This document shows, piece by piece, positions 17,279-25,034 of a DNA stretch of 64,000 nucleotides; within the stretch, counting starts at the first letter, position 1, and every line of letters starts with the position of its first letter. The translations under genes and the position numbers were made by a program. The stretch spans positions 19,147 to 83,146 of the forward strand of contig JAHCJV010000016.1 in assembly GCA_026126105.1 (NCBI GenBank), written 5' to 3'. Below the pieces are notes generated by a model. That model worked only from the letters and a program-made list of their open reading frames with translations, did no database searches and was not told the DNA's origin. The stretch comes from Enhydrobacter sp. Its GTDB lineage: Bacteria > Pseudomonadota > Alphaproteobacteria > Reyranellales > Reyranellaceae.

Positions 17279-17725
17279 CTAGCGGCCCGCATCCATGTCG
17301 GCGAGCTTGGCGACCCGGCGGCGGAATTCCTCCGCCGTCGAAAACTTGGCATCGAGGTAGGCGGCGATCAGGTCCTTGGCGAGCCAGGGGCCGACGATCT
17401 GCGCGCCGATGCACATGACATTGACGTCGTCGTGCTCGACGCACTGATGCGCCGAATGCACGTCGTGGCACACCGCGGCACGGATGCCCTTCATCTTGTT
17501 GGCGCCGATCGAAGCGCCGACCCCGGTGCCGCAGACCATGAGGCCGCGCTCGACCTGGCCCGAGGTGATCGCCGCGGCCACCTTGCGCGCGACGTCGGGA
17601 AAGTCGACCGGGTCGGGATCGTACGAGCCGACATCGAGCACTTCGTGGCCCTTCTCGCGGAGGAAGGCGAGCAGTTCGGCCTTCATCGGAAAGCCGGCAT
17701 GGTCGGAACCGACGACGATCTTCAT
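17279..17725 (-). CDS. rpiB: RpiB/LacAB-family sugar-phosphate isomerase
   Basis: A 148-residue isomerase starting MKIVVGSDHAGFPMK, with the catalytic cysteine in GLMVCGTGVGASIGANK and a conserved HDVHSAHQCVEHDD segment. RpiB interconverts ribose 5-phosphate and ribulose 5-phosphate; relatives act on allose, galactose or tetrulose phosphates. It overlaps the upstream FadR-type regulator gene by 4 bases and precedes two amino-acid-type binding proteins, an unusual partnership. Because it is under a dedicated regulator, a role in a specific catabolic route is more likely than housekeeping pentose metabolism. Confidence 0.93.
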   Translation of the reverse strand: MKIVVGSDHAGFPMKAELLAFLREKGHEVLDVGSYDPDPVDFPDVARKVAAAITSGQVERGLMVCGTGVGASIGANKMKGIRAAVCHDVHSAHQCVEHDDVNVMCIGAQIVGPWLAKDLIAAYLDAKFSTAEEFRRRVAKLADMDAGR

Positions 17726-18492
17726 GAGCGCTTCCTCTTGGCCTGGTGAAGATGAGGTTGGTAGGCGGAAATCAGGTTGCGGCGGCGCAGATCGTCGCCG
17801 ATCGCGAAATGGTCGCGCAGGCCGCGCTCTGCCGCATCGGGATCGCGGTTCGCCAGCGACAGGAACACATGGCGATGGGCGTCGACGAGGCCCGAGGTGA
17901 TGGCGGGCTCGCGGAACGTGTCGCGGCGCCGCTCGACATGACTGCGCATCAGGAGCGGCGAGATCGCCTCGTAGATCTTCATCAGCGAAGCGCTGCCGCT
18001 CGCCCGCACGATCGCGAGATGGAAGGCGTAGTCGGCTCCGCCACCGCGCTCGGGATCGTCGAGTGACCCGACCAGCGTGTCGAGCGTGACGGCGATCGCC
18101 TGCAGGTCGCGCTCGCTGGCGCGCTCGCACGCGAGGCGGATCGCCTGGCATTCGATTGCGATGCGCGCTTGCAGCACGTCATCCAGGATGTTGGGTTCCG
18201 GCGCCAGGCAGAGCGTCAGCGCCTGGCCCAGCACCGAGGCGTCGGCGCTGCGCACGAACGCTCCTCTGCCGTGCTGGATGTCGAGAAGACCAAGCATGGC
18301 CAGCGACCGCAACGCCTCGCGCAGCACCGGCCGGCTGACGTCGAGTGCCGCCGCCAGCTCGCGCTCCGGCAGCAGGCGGTCTCCCGCCTCGAGTTCCCCA
18401 CTGAGCAAGCGATCGCGGAAGAAAGTGAGCACGCGCGCCGCGCCGCTCTGCGTCTCCTCAGGGTCCGGCTTCTTAATGTCGATTGTGGTCAT
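17722..18492 (-). CDS. FadR-type GntR-family transcriptional regulator
   Basis: A 256-residue regulator. The N-terminal winged helix-turn-helix contains LLPERELAAALDVSRPVLREALRSLAMLGLLDIQHGRGAFV, and the C-terminal all-helical FCD domain has FHLAIVRASG and the metal-site-like DAHRHVFLSLANRDPDAAE. It is the first gene of the transporter cluster and probably represses it. The perfect palindrome GTGGTCAGACCAC, which matches the FadR-subfamily site TGGT-N3-ACCA, lies 4 bases upstream of the start codon. The effector is not deducible. Confidence 0.93.
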   Translation of the reverse strand: MTTIDIKKPDPEETQSGAARVLTFFRDRLLSGELEAGDRLLPERELAAALDVSRPVLREALRSLAMLGLLDIQHGRGAFVRSADASVLGQALTLCLAPEPNILDDVLQARIAIECQAIRLACERASERDLQAIAVTLDTLVGSLDDPERGGGADYAFHLAIVRASGSASLMKIYEAISPLLMRSHVERRRDTFREPAITSGLVDAHRHVFLSLANRDPDAAERGLRDHFAIGDDLRRRNLISAYQPHLHQAKRKRS

Positions 18493-18495
18493 GCC

Positions 18496-18508
18496 GTGGT
18501 CAGACCAC
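18496..18508. promoter_or_regulatory. FadR-family operator (TGGT-N3-ACCA type)
   Basis: GTGGTCAGACCAC is a perfect palindrome about a central A. FadR-subfamily GntR regulators bind TnGTnnnACnA-type sites. It sits 4 bases upstream of the regulator start codon, and a half site TGTGGTCAT overlaps the start itself. Autoregulation of the regulator-rpiB-ABC cluster is the natural reading. Confidence 0.72.
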
Positions 18509-18612
18509 TACAGGAAACCCTGAGGGCCGGCCAGCGCCCGGTTTCGAAATGCGAACACTGCCGTCGGCCGCGCGGGATGGTACGCTGGGCTCCCCAGACA
18601 ACGGAGAGACTG

Positions 18613-19626
18613 ATGTCGAACCATTTCACCGGGTTGAGCCTTGGCCCCCCGCTGGGCGATCAGCGACTCGACCTTTGCGACCTCTACGCGTTCCAGTCGC
18701 CGGGCGATCCGGCGCGGACGGCGATCATCCTCAACGCCAATCCATCCGCCGACGGCTTTCATCCGGACGCCATCTACCGGGTCAATATCGACACCGACGG
18801 CGATCTCCTGACCGACATCGCCTTCAGCTATGTCTTCTCGCCGGTGAAGGACGGCCGGCAGACCGCCAGTGCGTACCTGGCGAAAGGCGCCGAGTCGCGC
18901 TCGCCGGAACCCGTTGGCACCAGGATCGTCTCCGATGCCGAGGTCTCGTTCGGGTCGCGGCCAAACATCGTCAAGGCGGGCAACTACACCTTCTTCTGGG
19001 GCACGCGCAGCGACGCGTTCTTTTTCGATTTCGACGGCATCAAGAATCTGTTCGATACGCGCGGCAAGCGGAACTTTACCGAGCCGCACCTCACGCTCGG
19101 CAAGTCGCCGTGGACCGGCGTCGATTCGAATACCGAGGCCAACGTCTTCTCGACCGCGGTAGAGCTGCCGACCAGCGAGTTCGGCGGCAAGACCATCCGT
19201 GTCTGGGGCCGCTGCAGCCTCCGGCAGGACGGCAAGCTGATCCATGTCGACCGCGCCGGTCATCCGTCCGTCTCGAGCTTCTTCAACACCGACGACACCA
19301 AGGAGGAATACAACGCCGGCGAGCCGGTCAACGACCGCGAGCGCTGGCTGGAGATGTTCATCCATCTGATGGGGCACACCGGCGACTATACGCGCGAGGA
19401 GGCGATCGCGGCGATCGATGCCCACGGCATCCTGCCGGACGTGCTGAGCTTCGATCCGACGCGACCGGCACAATATCCCAACGGCCGGGTCTTCACCGAC
19501 GACGTGATCAACTTCCGGCTGGCCTTCCTGACCAAAGGCGCCTGCCCGCCCGACGGGTTGAGCCCGCACACCGACACGCTCGAAGTTTTTCCCTACCTTG
19601 GGCCGCCGCACGAGAAGATGGGGTAG
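18613..19626 (+). CDS. DUF4331-family protein
   Basis: A 337-residue DUF4331 protein, recognised from the N-terminal SNHFTGLSLGPPLGDQRLDLCDLYAFQSPGDPARTA region and the repeated NTDDTKEEYNAGEPVNDRERW and LSPHTDTLEVFPYLGPPH segments. The family has no established activity; these proteins are beta-rich and aspartate-rich, and some are exported. No signal peptide is evident here. The ATG at 18613 has a GGAGAG ribosome binding site 5 bases upstream. It is transcribed divergently from the FadR-type regulator and ends 10 bases before the convergent pyruvate oxidase gene. Confidence 0.82.
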   Translation: MSNHFTGLSLGPPLGDQRLDLCDLYAFQSPGDPARTAIILNANPSADGFHPDAIYRVNIDTDGDLLTDIAFSYVFSPVKDGRQTASAYLAKGAESRSPEPVGTRIVSDAEVSFGSRPNIVKAGNYTFFWGTRSDAFFFDFDGIKNLFDTRGKRNFTEPHLTLGKSPWTGVDSNTEANVFSTAVELPTSEFGGKTIRVWGRCSLRQDGKLIHVDRAGHPSVSSFFNTDDTKEEYNAGEPVNDRERWLEMFIHLMGHTGDYTREEAIAAIDAHGILPDVLSFDPTRPAQYPNGRVFTDDVINFRLAFLTKGACPPDGLSPHTDTLEVFPYLGPPHEKMG

Positions 19627-19636
19627 GTGGGGAAGG

Positions 19637-21361
19637 TCACAGGCGCAGATTGGTGCGGGCGAGGTCGACGAGCTGGGTGGCGCGGCCGTCCATCACGGCC
19701 CTGAGGGCGAACAGGCCGAAGTGATAAGCTTGGTCGAAGGTAGTCTTCGGTGGCATCGAGAGTTCCTGGCGCGCGCTGACCACGTCGAGTAGTGCCGGTC
19801 CCTTGTGCGCCAGCACCTCGCGTAGTGCGCTCTCGAGTTTACCCGGTGCGTCGACGCGGATGCCCTTGACGCCCATGGCCTCGGCCATGGCGGCAAAGTT
19901 CGGGTTCCTGAGTTCGACGGCGGTGTCGAGGAAGCCGCTCGCCTTCATCTCCATCTCGACGAATCCGAGCGTGCCGTTGTTCAGCACGATCACCTTCACC
20001 GGCAGGCCGAGCTGGGTAAGGCTGATGAAGTCGCCCATCATCATCGAGAAGCCGCCGTCGCCCGACATCGAGATCACCTGCCGGCCCGGACAGGTCGCTT
20101 GGGCGCCGATCGCCTGCAGCATGGCGTTGGCCATCGAGCCGTGGTTGAACGAGCCGATCAGCCGGCGCCTGCCGTTCATCCTGATGTAGCGCGCCGCCCA
20201 CACGGTGGGCGTGCCGACGTCGCAGGTGACGATCGCGTCGTCGTCGGCAATTTCGCTCACCAGGCGGGAAAGATATTGCGGATGGATCTTGCCGTCGCCG
20301 CCCGGCCCGCCTTCGGCGAGCTTGTCGAGATCGGCGCGCGTTTCCTCATAGTGTTTCAGGGCCGAATCGAGGAAGGTGCGGCTGGTCTTGGCCTTCAATC
20401 TCGGCAGCAGCGCGGCGAGCGTGGCGCCGACGTCGCCGACGACGCCGAGATCGAGCCGGCAGCGGTTGCCCAGGCTCTCGGCGCGCAGGTCGATCTGCGC
20501 GACCTTGGCGGTCTCCGGATAGAACTGCCGGTAGGGGAAGTCGGTGCCGAGAAGCAGCAGCGTATCGCATTCCTTCATCGCGGCGTAGCCGGAGGCGAAG
20601 CCGATCAGGCCGGTCATGCCGACGTCGAAGGGATTGTCGTGCTCGACGTGCTCCTTGCCGCGCAGCGAATGGACGATCGGCGCGGCGAGCGTGCGCGCGA
20701 GATCGATCACCTGAGCGTGGGCGCCGGCACAGCCTGCGCCGCACATCAGCGTGATCTTCTGTCCGGCATTGAGCAGGTTCGCCAGGGCATCGAGCTCAGC
20801 GTCGCCGGGCCGAACGACTGGAGACGCAGGCGCGAGCCAGGTGGCGACCGCGGCGTCCGTCGTCTCCAACGCGATGTCGCCGGGAATGACGACCACGGCA
20901 ACGCCGCGCCGGGCGACGGCGATGCGGATCGCCTTGTCGAGGATGCGCGGCAGGTGGTCGATGTTGGAAACCAGCTCGACATAGTGCGCGCATTCGTCGA
21001 AGAGGTGCTCCGGATGCGTGGCCTGGAAGTATTCGCTGCCGATCTCGGTGCTCGGGATGTGGGCGGCGATGGCCAGCACCGGGACGCGGCTGCGCTGGCA
21101 ATCGAACAGGCCGTTGATCAGGTGCAGGTTGCCCGGGCCGCAGCTGCCGGCGCAGACGGCGAGCTTACCGGTCAGATGCGCTTCGGCACCGGCCGCGAAG
21201 GCGCCCGCCTCCTCGTGCCGCATGTGGATCCAGTCGATCTCTTTTGTCCGGCGCAGCGAATCGGTGAGCCCATTCAGCGAATCGCCGGCGACACCAAAGA
21301 TGCGCCGTACACCAGCCGCCTTCAGGGTATCGACGATGAGATCGGCGCCGGTACGTGCCAT
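19637..21361 (-). CDS. Thiamine-diphosphate pyruvate dehydrogenase/oxidase (PoxB-like)
   Basis: A 574-residue ThDP enzyme close to PoxB, the pyruvate:ubiquinone oxidoreductase that makes acetate and CO2 at the membrane. The catalytic glutamate lies in MRHEEAGAFAA, the middle FAD-binding domain is present, and the ThDP motif is GDGGFSMMMGDF with LNNGTLGFV downstream. The start is the ATG of MARTGADLIVDTLKAAGV; the open frame extends 159 bases upstream into the previous gene. It is the last gene of a four-gene operon, 28 bases after the deacetylase-like gene. Confidence 0.9.
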   Translation of the reverse strand: MARTGADLIVDTLKAAGVRRIFGVAGDSLNGLTDSLRRTKEIDWIHMRHEEAGAFAAGAEAHLTGKLAVCAGSCGPGNLHLINGLFDCQRSRVPVLAIAAHIPSTEIGSEYFQATHPEHLFDECAHYVELVSNIDHLPRILDKAIRIAVARRGVAVVVIPGDIALETTDAAVATWLAPASPVVRPGDAELDALANLLNAGQKITLMCGAGCAGAHAQVIDLARTLAAPIVHSLRGKEHVEHDNPFDVGMTGLIGFASGYAAMKECDTLLLLGTDFPYRQFYPETAKVAQIDLRAESLGNRCRLDLGVVGDVGATLAALLPRLKAKTSRTFLDSALKHYEETRADLDKLAEGGPGGDGKIHPQYLSRLVSEIADDDAIVTCDVGTPTVWAARYIRMNGRRRLIGSFNHGSMANAMLQAIGAQATCPGRQVISMSGDGGFSMMMGDFISLTQLGLPVKVIVLNNGTLGFVEMEMKASGFLDTAVELRNPNFAAMAEAMGVKGIRVDAPGKLESALREVLAHKGPALLDVVSARQELSMPPKTTFDQAYHFGLFALRAVMDGRATQLVDLARTNLRL

Positions 21362-21389
21362 GTCGAACGACTCCGCGTTGCAGTAAGGA

Positions 21390-22418
21390 TTAGCTGCGCC
21401 CCGTCTCGAACCCGGACAGGAACTGCACGAGGTTCTTCCCCAGGTCGTCGCTGAGGTAGCCGCCTTCCTGGACCAGCAAGGTCGGCAGGCCGAGAGAGGC
21501 GATCTTGCCGGCCATCGCATGGAAGCCTGCGCCGGTGACCTTCAGGCCCTGCAGCGGGTCGCTTTCGCTGGCATCGAGCCCCAGCGCGATGACCAGCGCG
21601 GTCGGCGAGAAGGCCTTGATGCGGGCGAGTGCCGTGTCACCGGCGGCGAGCCATGGGGCATCACCCGACCCGATCGGCAGGGGCAGGTTGAGGTTGAAGC
21701 CTTCGCCCTTGCCCGCGCCTGTTTCGTGCGCATGCCCCCAGAAGTAGGGGTAGTAGTTCGAGGGGTCGGCATGGATCGAGACGGTCAGCACGTCAGCCCG
21801 TTCGAAGAAGATACCTTGCGTGCCGTTGCCGTGATGCACGTCGACATCGAGGATCGCCACGCGATCGTGCTTGCCGCGCAGGCGCTGCGCGGCGATTGCG
21901 GTGTTGTTCAGGAAGCAGAAGCCGCCGGCCATGTCGGCGTAGGCGTGATGTCCGGGCGGCCGGCAGAGCGCGTAGGCGTCACGCGCGCCCCCCAGCACGA
22001 GATCGGCAGCGGTGGTCGCCACTTCGGTCGCCGCGAGGGCGGCGTCCCAGGTGCCTGGCCCGATCGGGCAGGCGAGGTCCACCTGATGCCAGCCGGCACG
22101 GCCGGCCAGCGCCTCGGGATAGGTTGCCGGATAGCGCGCCGGATGGACGTTGGGCACGACCTCCGCCGACGCGTTGGGCAGCGTCGACCACTCCTGCGCG
22201 ATGGTTCGCAGGAAGTCGAGGTATTCTGGCGTGTGGACCGACGCGGCCGGTGCCACGCCGTATGAGCGCGGCGCGATCACCTCGTGCTCTGCGCCCTTCG
22301 CCGCTGCGAGCAGGCGGGTGGCCCGCTCGGGCTGCTCGGCGCTACGCTGCTTCACGCCGCGGACGACGAAGGTCTGCGGATCGTGCGCGGCGTGCTTGTC
22401 GGAGTAGACGATCTTCAA
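21390..22418 (-). CDS. Histone-deacetylase-family amidohydrolase (acetylpolyamine-like)
   Basis: A 342-residue zinc amidohydrolase. RPPGHHAYADMAGGFCFLNN carries the two catalytic histidines (157, 158), DVDVHHGNGTQ the zinc ligands D193 and H195, and GLDASESDPL the third ligand. The GGY tyrosine near 323 is present. Bacterial relatives deacetylate polyamines or other acetylated small molecules. The gene overlaps the upstream dienelactone-hydrolase gene by 4 bases. Acetate released here and by the pyruvate oxidase next door could be related, but that is speculation. Confidence 0.9.
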   Translation of the reverse strand: MKIVYSDKHAAHDPQTFVVRGVKQRSAEQPERATRLLAAAKGAEHEVIAPRSYGVAPAASVHTPEYLDFLRTIAQEWSTLPNASAEVVPNVHPARYPATYPEALAGRAGWHQVDLACPIGPGTWDAALAATEVATTAADLVLGGARDAYALCRPPGHHAYADMAGGFCFLNNTAIAAQRLRGKHDRVAILDVDVHHGNGTQGIFFERADVLTVSIHADPSNYYPYFWGHAHETGAGKGEGFNLNLPLPIGSGDAPWLAAGDTALARIKAFSPTALVIALGLDASESDPLQGLKVTGAGFHAMAGKIASLGLPTLLVQEGGYLSDDLGKNLVQFLSGFETGRS

Positions 22419-23299
22419 GCGAGGTTCTTCTTGAAGTGGGCGATCGTACGCTCCCAGGAGAGCTTGGCGGCGGCCTCCTGGTAACGCGGTGTCGAGTTGT
22501 TGTGAAAGCCGTGCTGCGTGCCGGGATAGACATACTTCTCGTAAGGTGCGTTGATTTCTTTCAGCGCCTTCTCGAAGTCCGGATACATCGCGTTGATGCG
22601 CTCGTCGTTCTCGGCGAGCTGGATCAGCAGCGGCGCCTTGATTTGCGGCACCGCCGCTATTGGCGGTGCGGCGCCGTAGTAGGGCACCGCGGCCTGCAGG
22701 TCGGCGCCCATGGTGACAGCCAGGAAGTTCGTCGTGCCGCCGCCCCAGCAGAAGCCGGTGACGCCCAGCTTGCCGGAGGAGAGCGCGTGGCTCTTCAGGT
22801 ACTTGGCGCTATTCAGCATGTCGGTCCGCAGCTTGGCCTGATCGAGCTTGGCCTGCAGCTCGCGGCCGTCATCGTCGTTGCCGGGATAGCCGCCAACGGG
22901 GAAAAGGCCATCCGGCGCGAGCGCGAGGAAGCCATCGGTGGCGGCGCGTCGGGCGACGTCCTCGATGTAGGGATTGAGGCCGCGATTCTCGTGGATCACC
23001 AGCACGACCGGAAACGGCCCGTTGCCCTTGGGCTGCACGAGATAGCCGCGCATCGTGCCCGAGCTGCCCCCCGGCGAGTCGTAGGTGACGTACTGCGCCT
23101 TGATGCGCTCGTCGGTGAAGGAGATGGTCTGGGCGTTGGCGTAGCGCGGCATCAGTGCCTGCGCCATCGCGAGGCCACCGGCGACCAGCGCCGCCTGCTG
23201 AAGGAAGGCGCGACGGTCCATGCGGCCGTGGCAATACTCGTCGTAGAGGTCGAAAACGCGCTGATCGATCCAGTCGTGCTGCCTGACGTGTCCGTCCAT
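22415..23299 (-). CDS. Dienelactone hydrolase family protein with Tat signal
   Basis: A 294-residue alpha/beta hydrolase. The catalytic triad is suggested by GFCWGGG (nucleophile C184), an aspartate in AENDERI, and the histidine in GTQHGFHNN; the HENRG glutamate typical of the family is at 104. The N-terminus carries a twin-arginine motif (MDRRAFLQQAALVAGG, arginines 29-30) after an unusually long n-region, so it is probably exported folded. It lies 11 bases after the CoA-transferase gene and overlaps the next gene by 4 bases. Confidence 0.9.
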   Translation of the reverse strand: MDGHVRQHDWIDQRVFDLYDEYCHGRMDRRAFLQQAALVAGGLAMAQALMPRYANAQTISFTDERIKAQYVTYDSPGGSSGTMRGYLVQPKGNGPFPVVLVIHENRGLNPYIEDVARRAATDGFLALAPDGLFPVGGYPGNDDDGRELQAKLDQAKLRTDMLNSAKYLKSHALSSGKLGVTGFCWGGGTTNFLAVTMGADLQAAVPYYGAAPPIAAVPQIKAPLLIQLAENDERINAMYPDFEKALKEINAPYEKYVYPGTQHGFHNNSTPRYQEAAAKLSWERTIAHFKKNLA

Positions 23300-23310
23300 C
23301 GCTGCCTCCC

Positions 23311-24483
23311 TCAGGTCCCTGCGATCGCCTTGGCCTCTTTGAGGGCCGCGATCTCTCCGTCGCTATAGCCGACTTCGCGCATGATCTCGACCGTGTGCTG
23401 GCCCACCATCGGCGACTTGCGCCTCACTTTTACGGGAGCGTCGGAGAGCTTGATCGGGTTGTTGGCCGACTTGACGGGGCCGATGCCAGGATAATCGACC
23501 TCGATCACGCTGCCCCGCGCGGCGGTATGGGCGTTGGCAACGACGTCGCTCACCTTGTAGGCAGCCGAGCAGGCCATGCCGGCGGGGATCAACTTGTCGA
23601 GCAGCTCGTCGGCCGTGTGCTGCAGGAAGAAGGCCTCGATCATTGGCTCGAGGGTCGCCCGATGGGCGACGCGGTCCGTGTTGGAGGCGAAGCGCGCATC
23701 CGCCAGCCAATCCTGCCGGCCGAGCGCCGTGCAGAGCACCTTCCAGAAAGCGTCGTTGGTGCAGGCCACGAATACCGGCTGGGTCTTCGTCGGGAACACC
23801 CGCAACGGGCAGAGGATCGTGTTCGACGTTCCCATGCGCTCGGGGTTCTCGCCCGTGATCCCGTGGTTGGTGATCCAATGGCTCATCAGGTGAATGCCGA
23901 CGTCGAACAGCGACACGTCGATCCGCTGGCCCTTGCCGGTCTTGTGACGGTGCAGCAGGGCGAAAGCGATCCCATTGGCGCAGGCGAGGCCGGTGGAATA
24001 GTCGATCGGTGCGGTGCCGACGCGGCACATCTCGCCCTTGTAGGGGCCCGTCGCCTCCATCAACCCGATCTCGGCCTGGATGCAGGGATCGTACCCGGCG
24101 CGATGGGAATAAGGTCCAGTCTGGCCGTAACCCGAGATGGAAGCATAGACCAGGCGGGCGTTCTCCTTCGAGACGACCTCCCAGCCGAAGCCGAGCTTGT
24201 CGATCACGCCCGGCGTGAAGGCTTCCATGAAGACGTCGGCCTTCTTCACAAGCCGCATCAGCACCTCGCGGCCACCGGCGGTGCGCAGGTCGACCGCAAG
24301 CCCGCGCTTGTTGCGATTCATCGACGGCACCCAGGCACCGCCGAAATGCGGCCGGAAATGCTCGCCGTGCAGCGGCTCGACCTTGATCACATCGGCGCCC
24401 ATGTCGCCCAGGATCTGGCCGGCGGTCGGTCCGGCGATGGCTTGAGTGAGGTCGAGGACGAGGGTGTCGGATAAGGGGAGCAT
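23311..24483 (-). CDS. CaiB/BaiF-type (class III) CoA-transferase
   Basis: A 390-residue family III CoA-transferase that moves CoA between carboxylic acids through an enzyme-bound anhydride. The N-terminus LVLDLTQAIAGPTAGQILGDMGADVIKVE is diagnostic. The catalytic aspartate is D161 in APIDYSTG, aligned with Asp169 of formyl-CoA transferase. I start it at the ATG ending at 24483; the frame runs 219 bases further but into repeat sequence. First gene of the operon with dienelactone hydrolase, deacetylase-like hydrolase and pyruvate oxidase. Substrate unknown. Confidence 0.92.
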   Translation of the reverse strand: MLPLSDTLVLDLTQAIAGPTAGQILGDMGADVIKVEPLHGEHFRPHFGGAWVPSMNRNKRGLAVDLRTAGGREVLMRLVKKADVFMEAFTPGVIDKLGFGWEVVSKENARLVYASISGYGQTGPYSHRAGYDPCIQAEIGLMEATGPYKGEMCRVGTAPIDYSTGLACANGIAFALLHRHKTGKGQRIDVSLFDVGIHLMSHWITNHGITGENPERMGTSNTILCPLRVFPTKTQPVFVACTNDAFWKVLCTALGRQDWLADARFASNTDRVAHRATLEPMIEAFFLQHTADELLDKLIPAGMACSAAYKVSDVVANAHTAARGSVIEVDYPGIGPVKSANNPIKLSDAPVKVRRKSPMVGQHTVEIMREVGYSDGEIAALKEAKAIAGT

Positions 24484-24648
24484 GGTCGAGCAATAGCGTT
24501 GGATGGCCGTCGAGACCAGCCTTGGGCCGAGCGGCTTTCGCTCCGCAAAGCTGCTCTCGCTCCGCTTACGTTCTCGAGCTGCACGCAGGTAAGAAGCTTC
24601 TTCCTGTTGAACGACACCAGATCTGCAGGCTCGGCGCTGTCTCCTGAT

Positions 24649-24736
24649 GTCGTCCTGAGCGTAGCGAAGGAACTCGCGCTGCTTCGGAGAGCGCTTGTTC
24701 AAGTGGCGCTTGATCCTTCGCTCCGCTCAGGATGAC
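24649..24736. repeat. Dispersed inverted repeat (REP-like) copy
   Basis: The 23-base arms (24649-24671 and 24714-24736) have core CCTGAGCGTAGCGAAGGA and an almost exact complement with one or two mismatches, separated by 42 bases. The same sequence occurs at 13.41 and 34.30 kb. It occupies the 5' flank of the CoA-transferase gene. Apart from this repeat and one doubtful small frame, the 551 bases between 24484 and 25034 hold nothing I can name. Confidence 0.8.
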
Positions 24737-24773
24737 AAGAGGGACATGTCTTACAGTTCCGAGTATGGCCTCG

Positions 24774-24998
24774 TCACGACTTCTTGCCGCGCTTGCGAGC
24801 GGCCTTGTTCTTGAGCTTCTTCAGACGCTCTCGCACACGCCTGAATGCCTCGGCGGCAGGCACGACCTTGCCCTGCTGCACCTGGAGTTCGCCAAGCTCG
24901 AGAATCCTGAGAAGGATCAAGGCCTTCTCGCACGCTTCGATGTCGGCTGGTGATCCCGACTTGGGTAGAAAGTGTCGAGGCATGCTAGATTTGCGCAT
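24774..24998 (-). CDS. Small basic hypothetical protein (74 aa)
   Basis: A short frame encoding a predicted helical protein: ALILLRILELGELQVQQGKVVPAAEAFRRVRERLKK, then a strongly basic tail KNKAARKRGKKS. The central part resembles the C-terminal toxin-binding segment of some antitoxins (a helix, then a G-x-V-x-P-A-x-x-A linker), but there is no DNA-binding domain and no toxin gene beside it. It may be a degraded antitoxin or an unrelated small protein. No convincing ribosome binding site precedes either possible start (24998 or 24983). Confidence 0.45.
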   Translation of the reverse strand: MRKSSMPRHFLPKSGSPADIEACEKALILLRILELGELQVQQGKVVPAAEAFRRVRERLKKLKNKAARKRGKKS

Positions 24999-25034
24999 CG
25001 TATCTCAGAATAGCCTAAGGGCCTTGGAGTTGCC

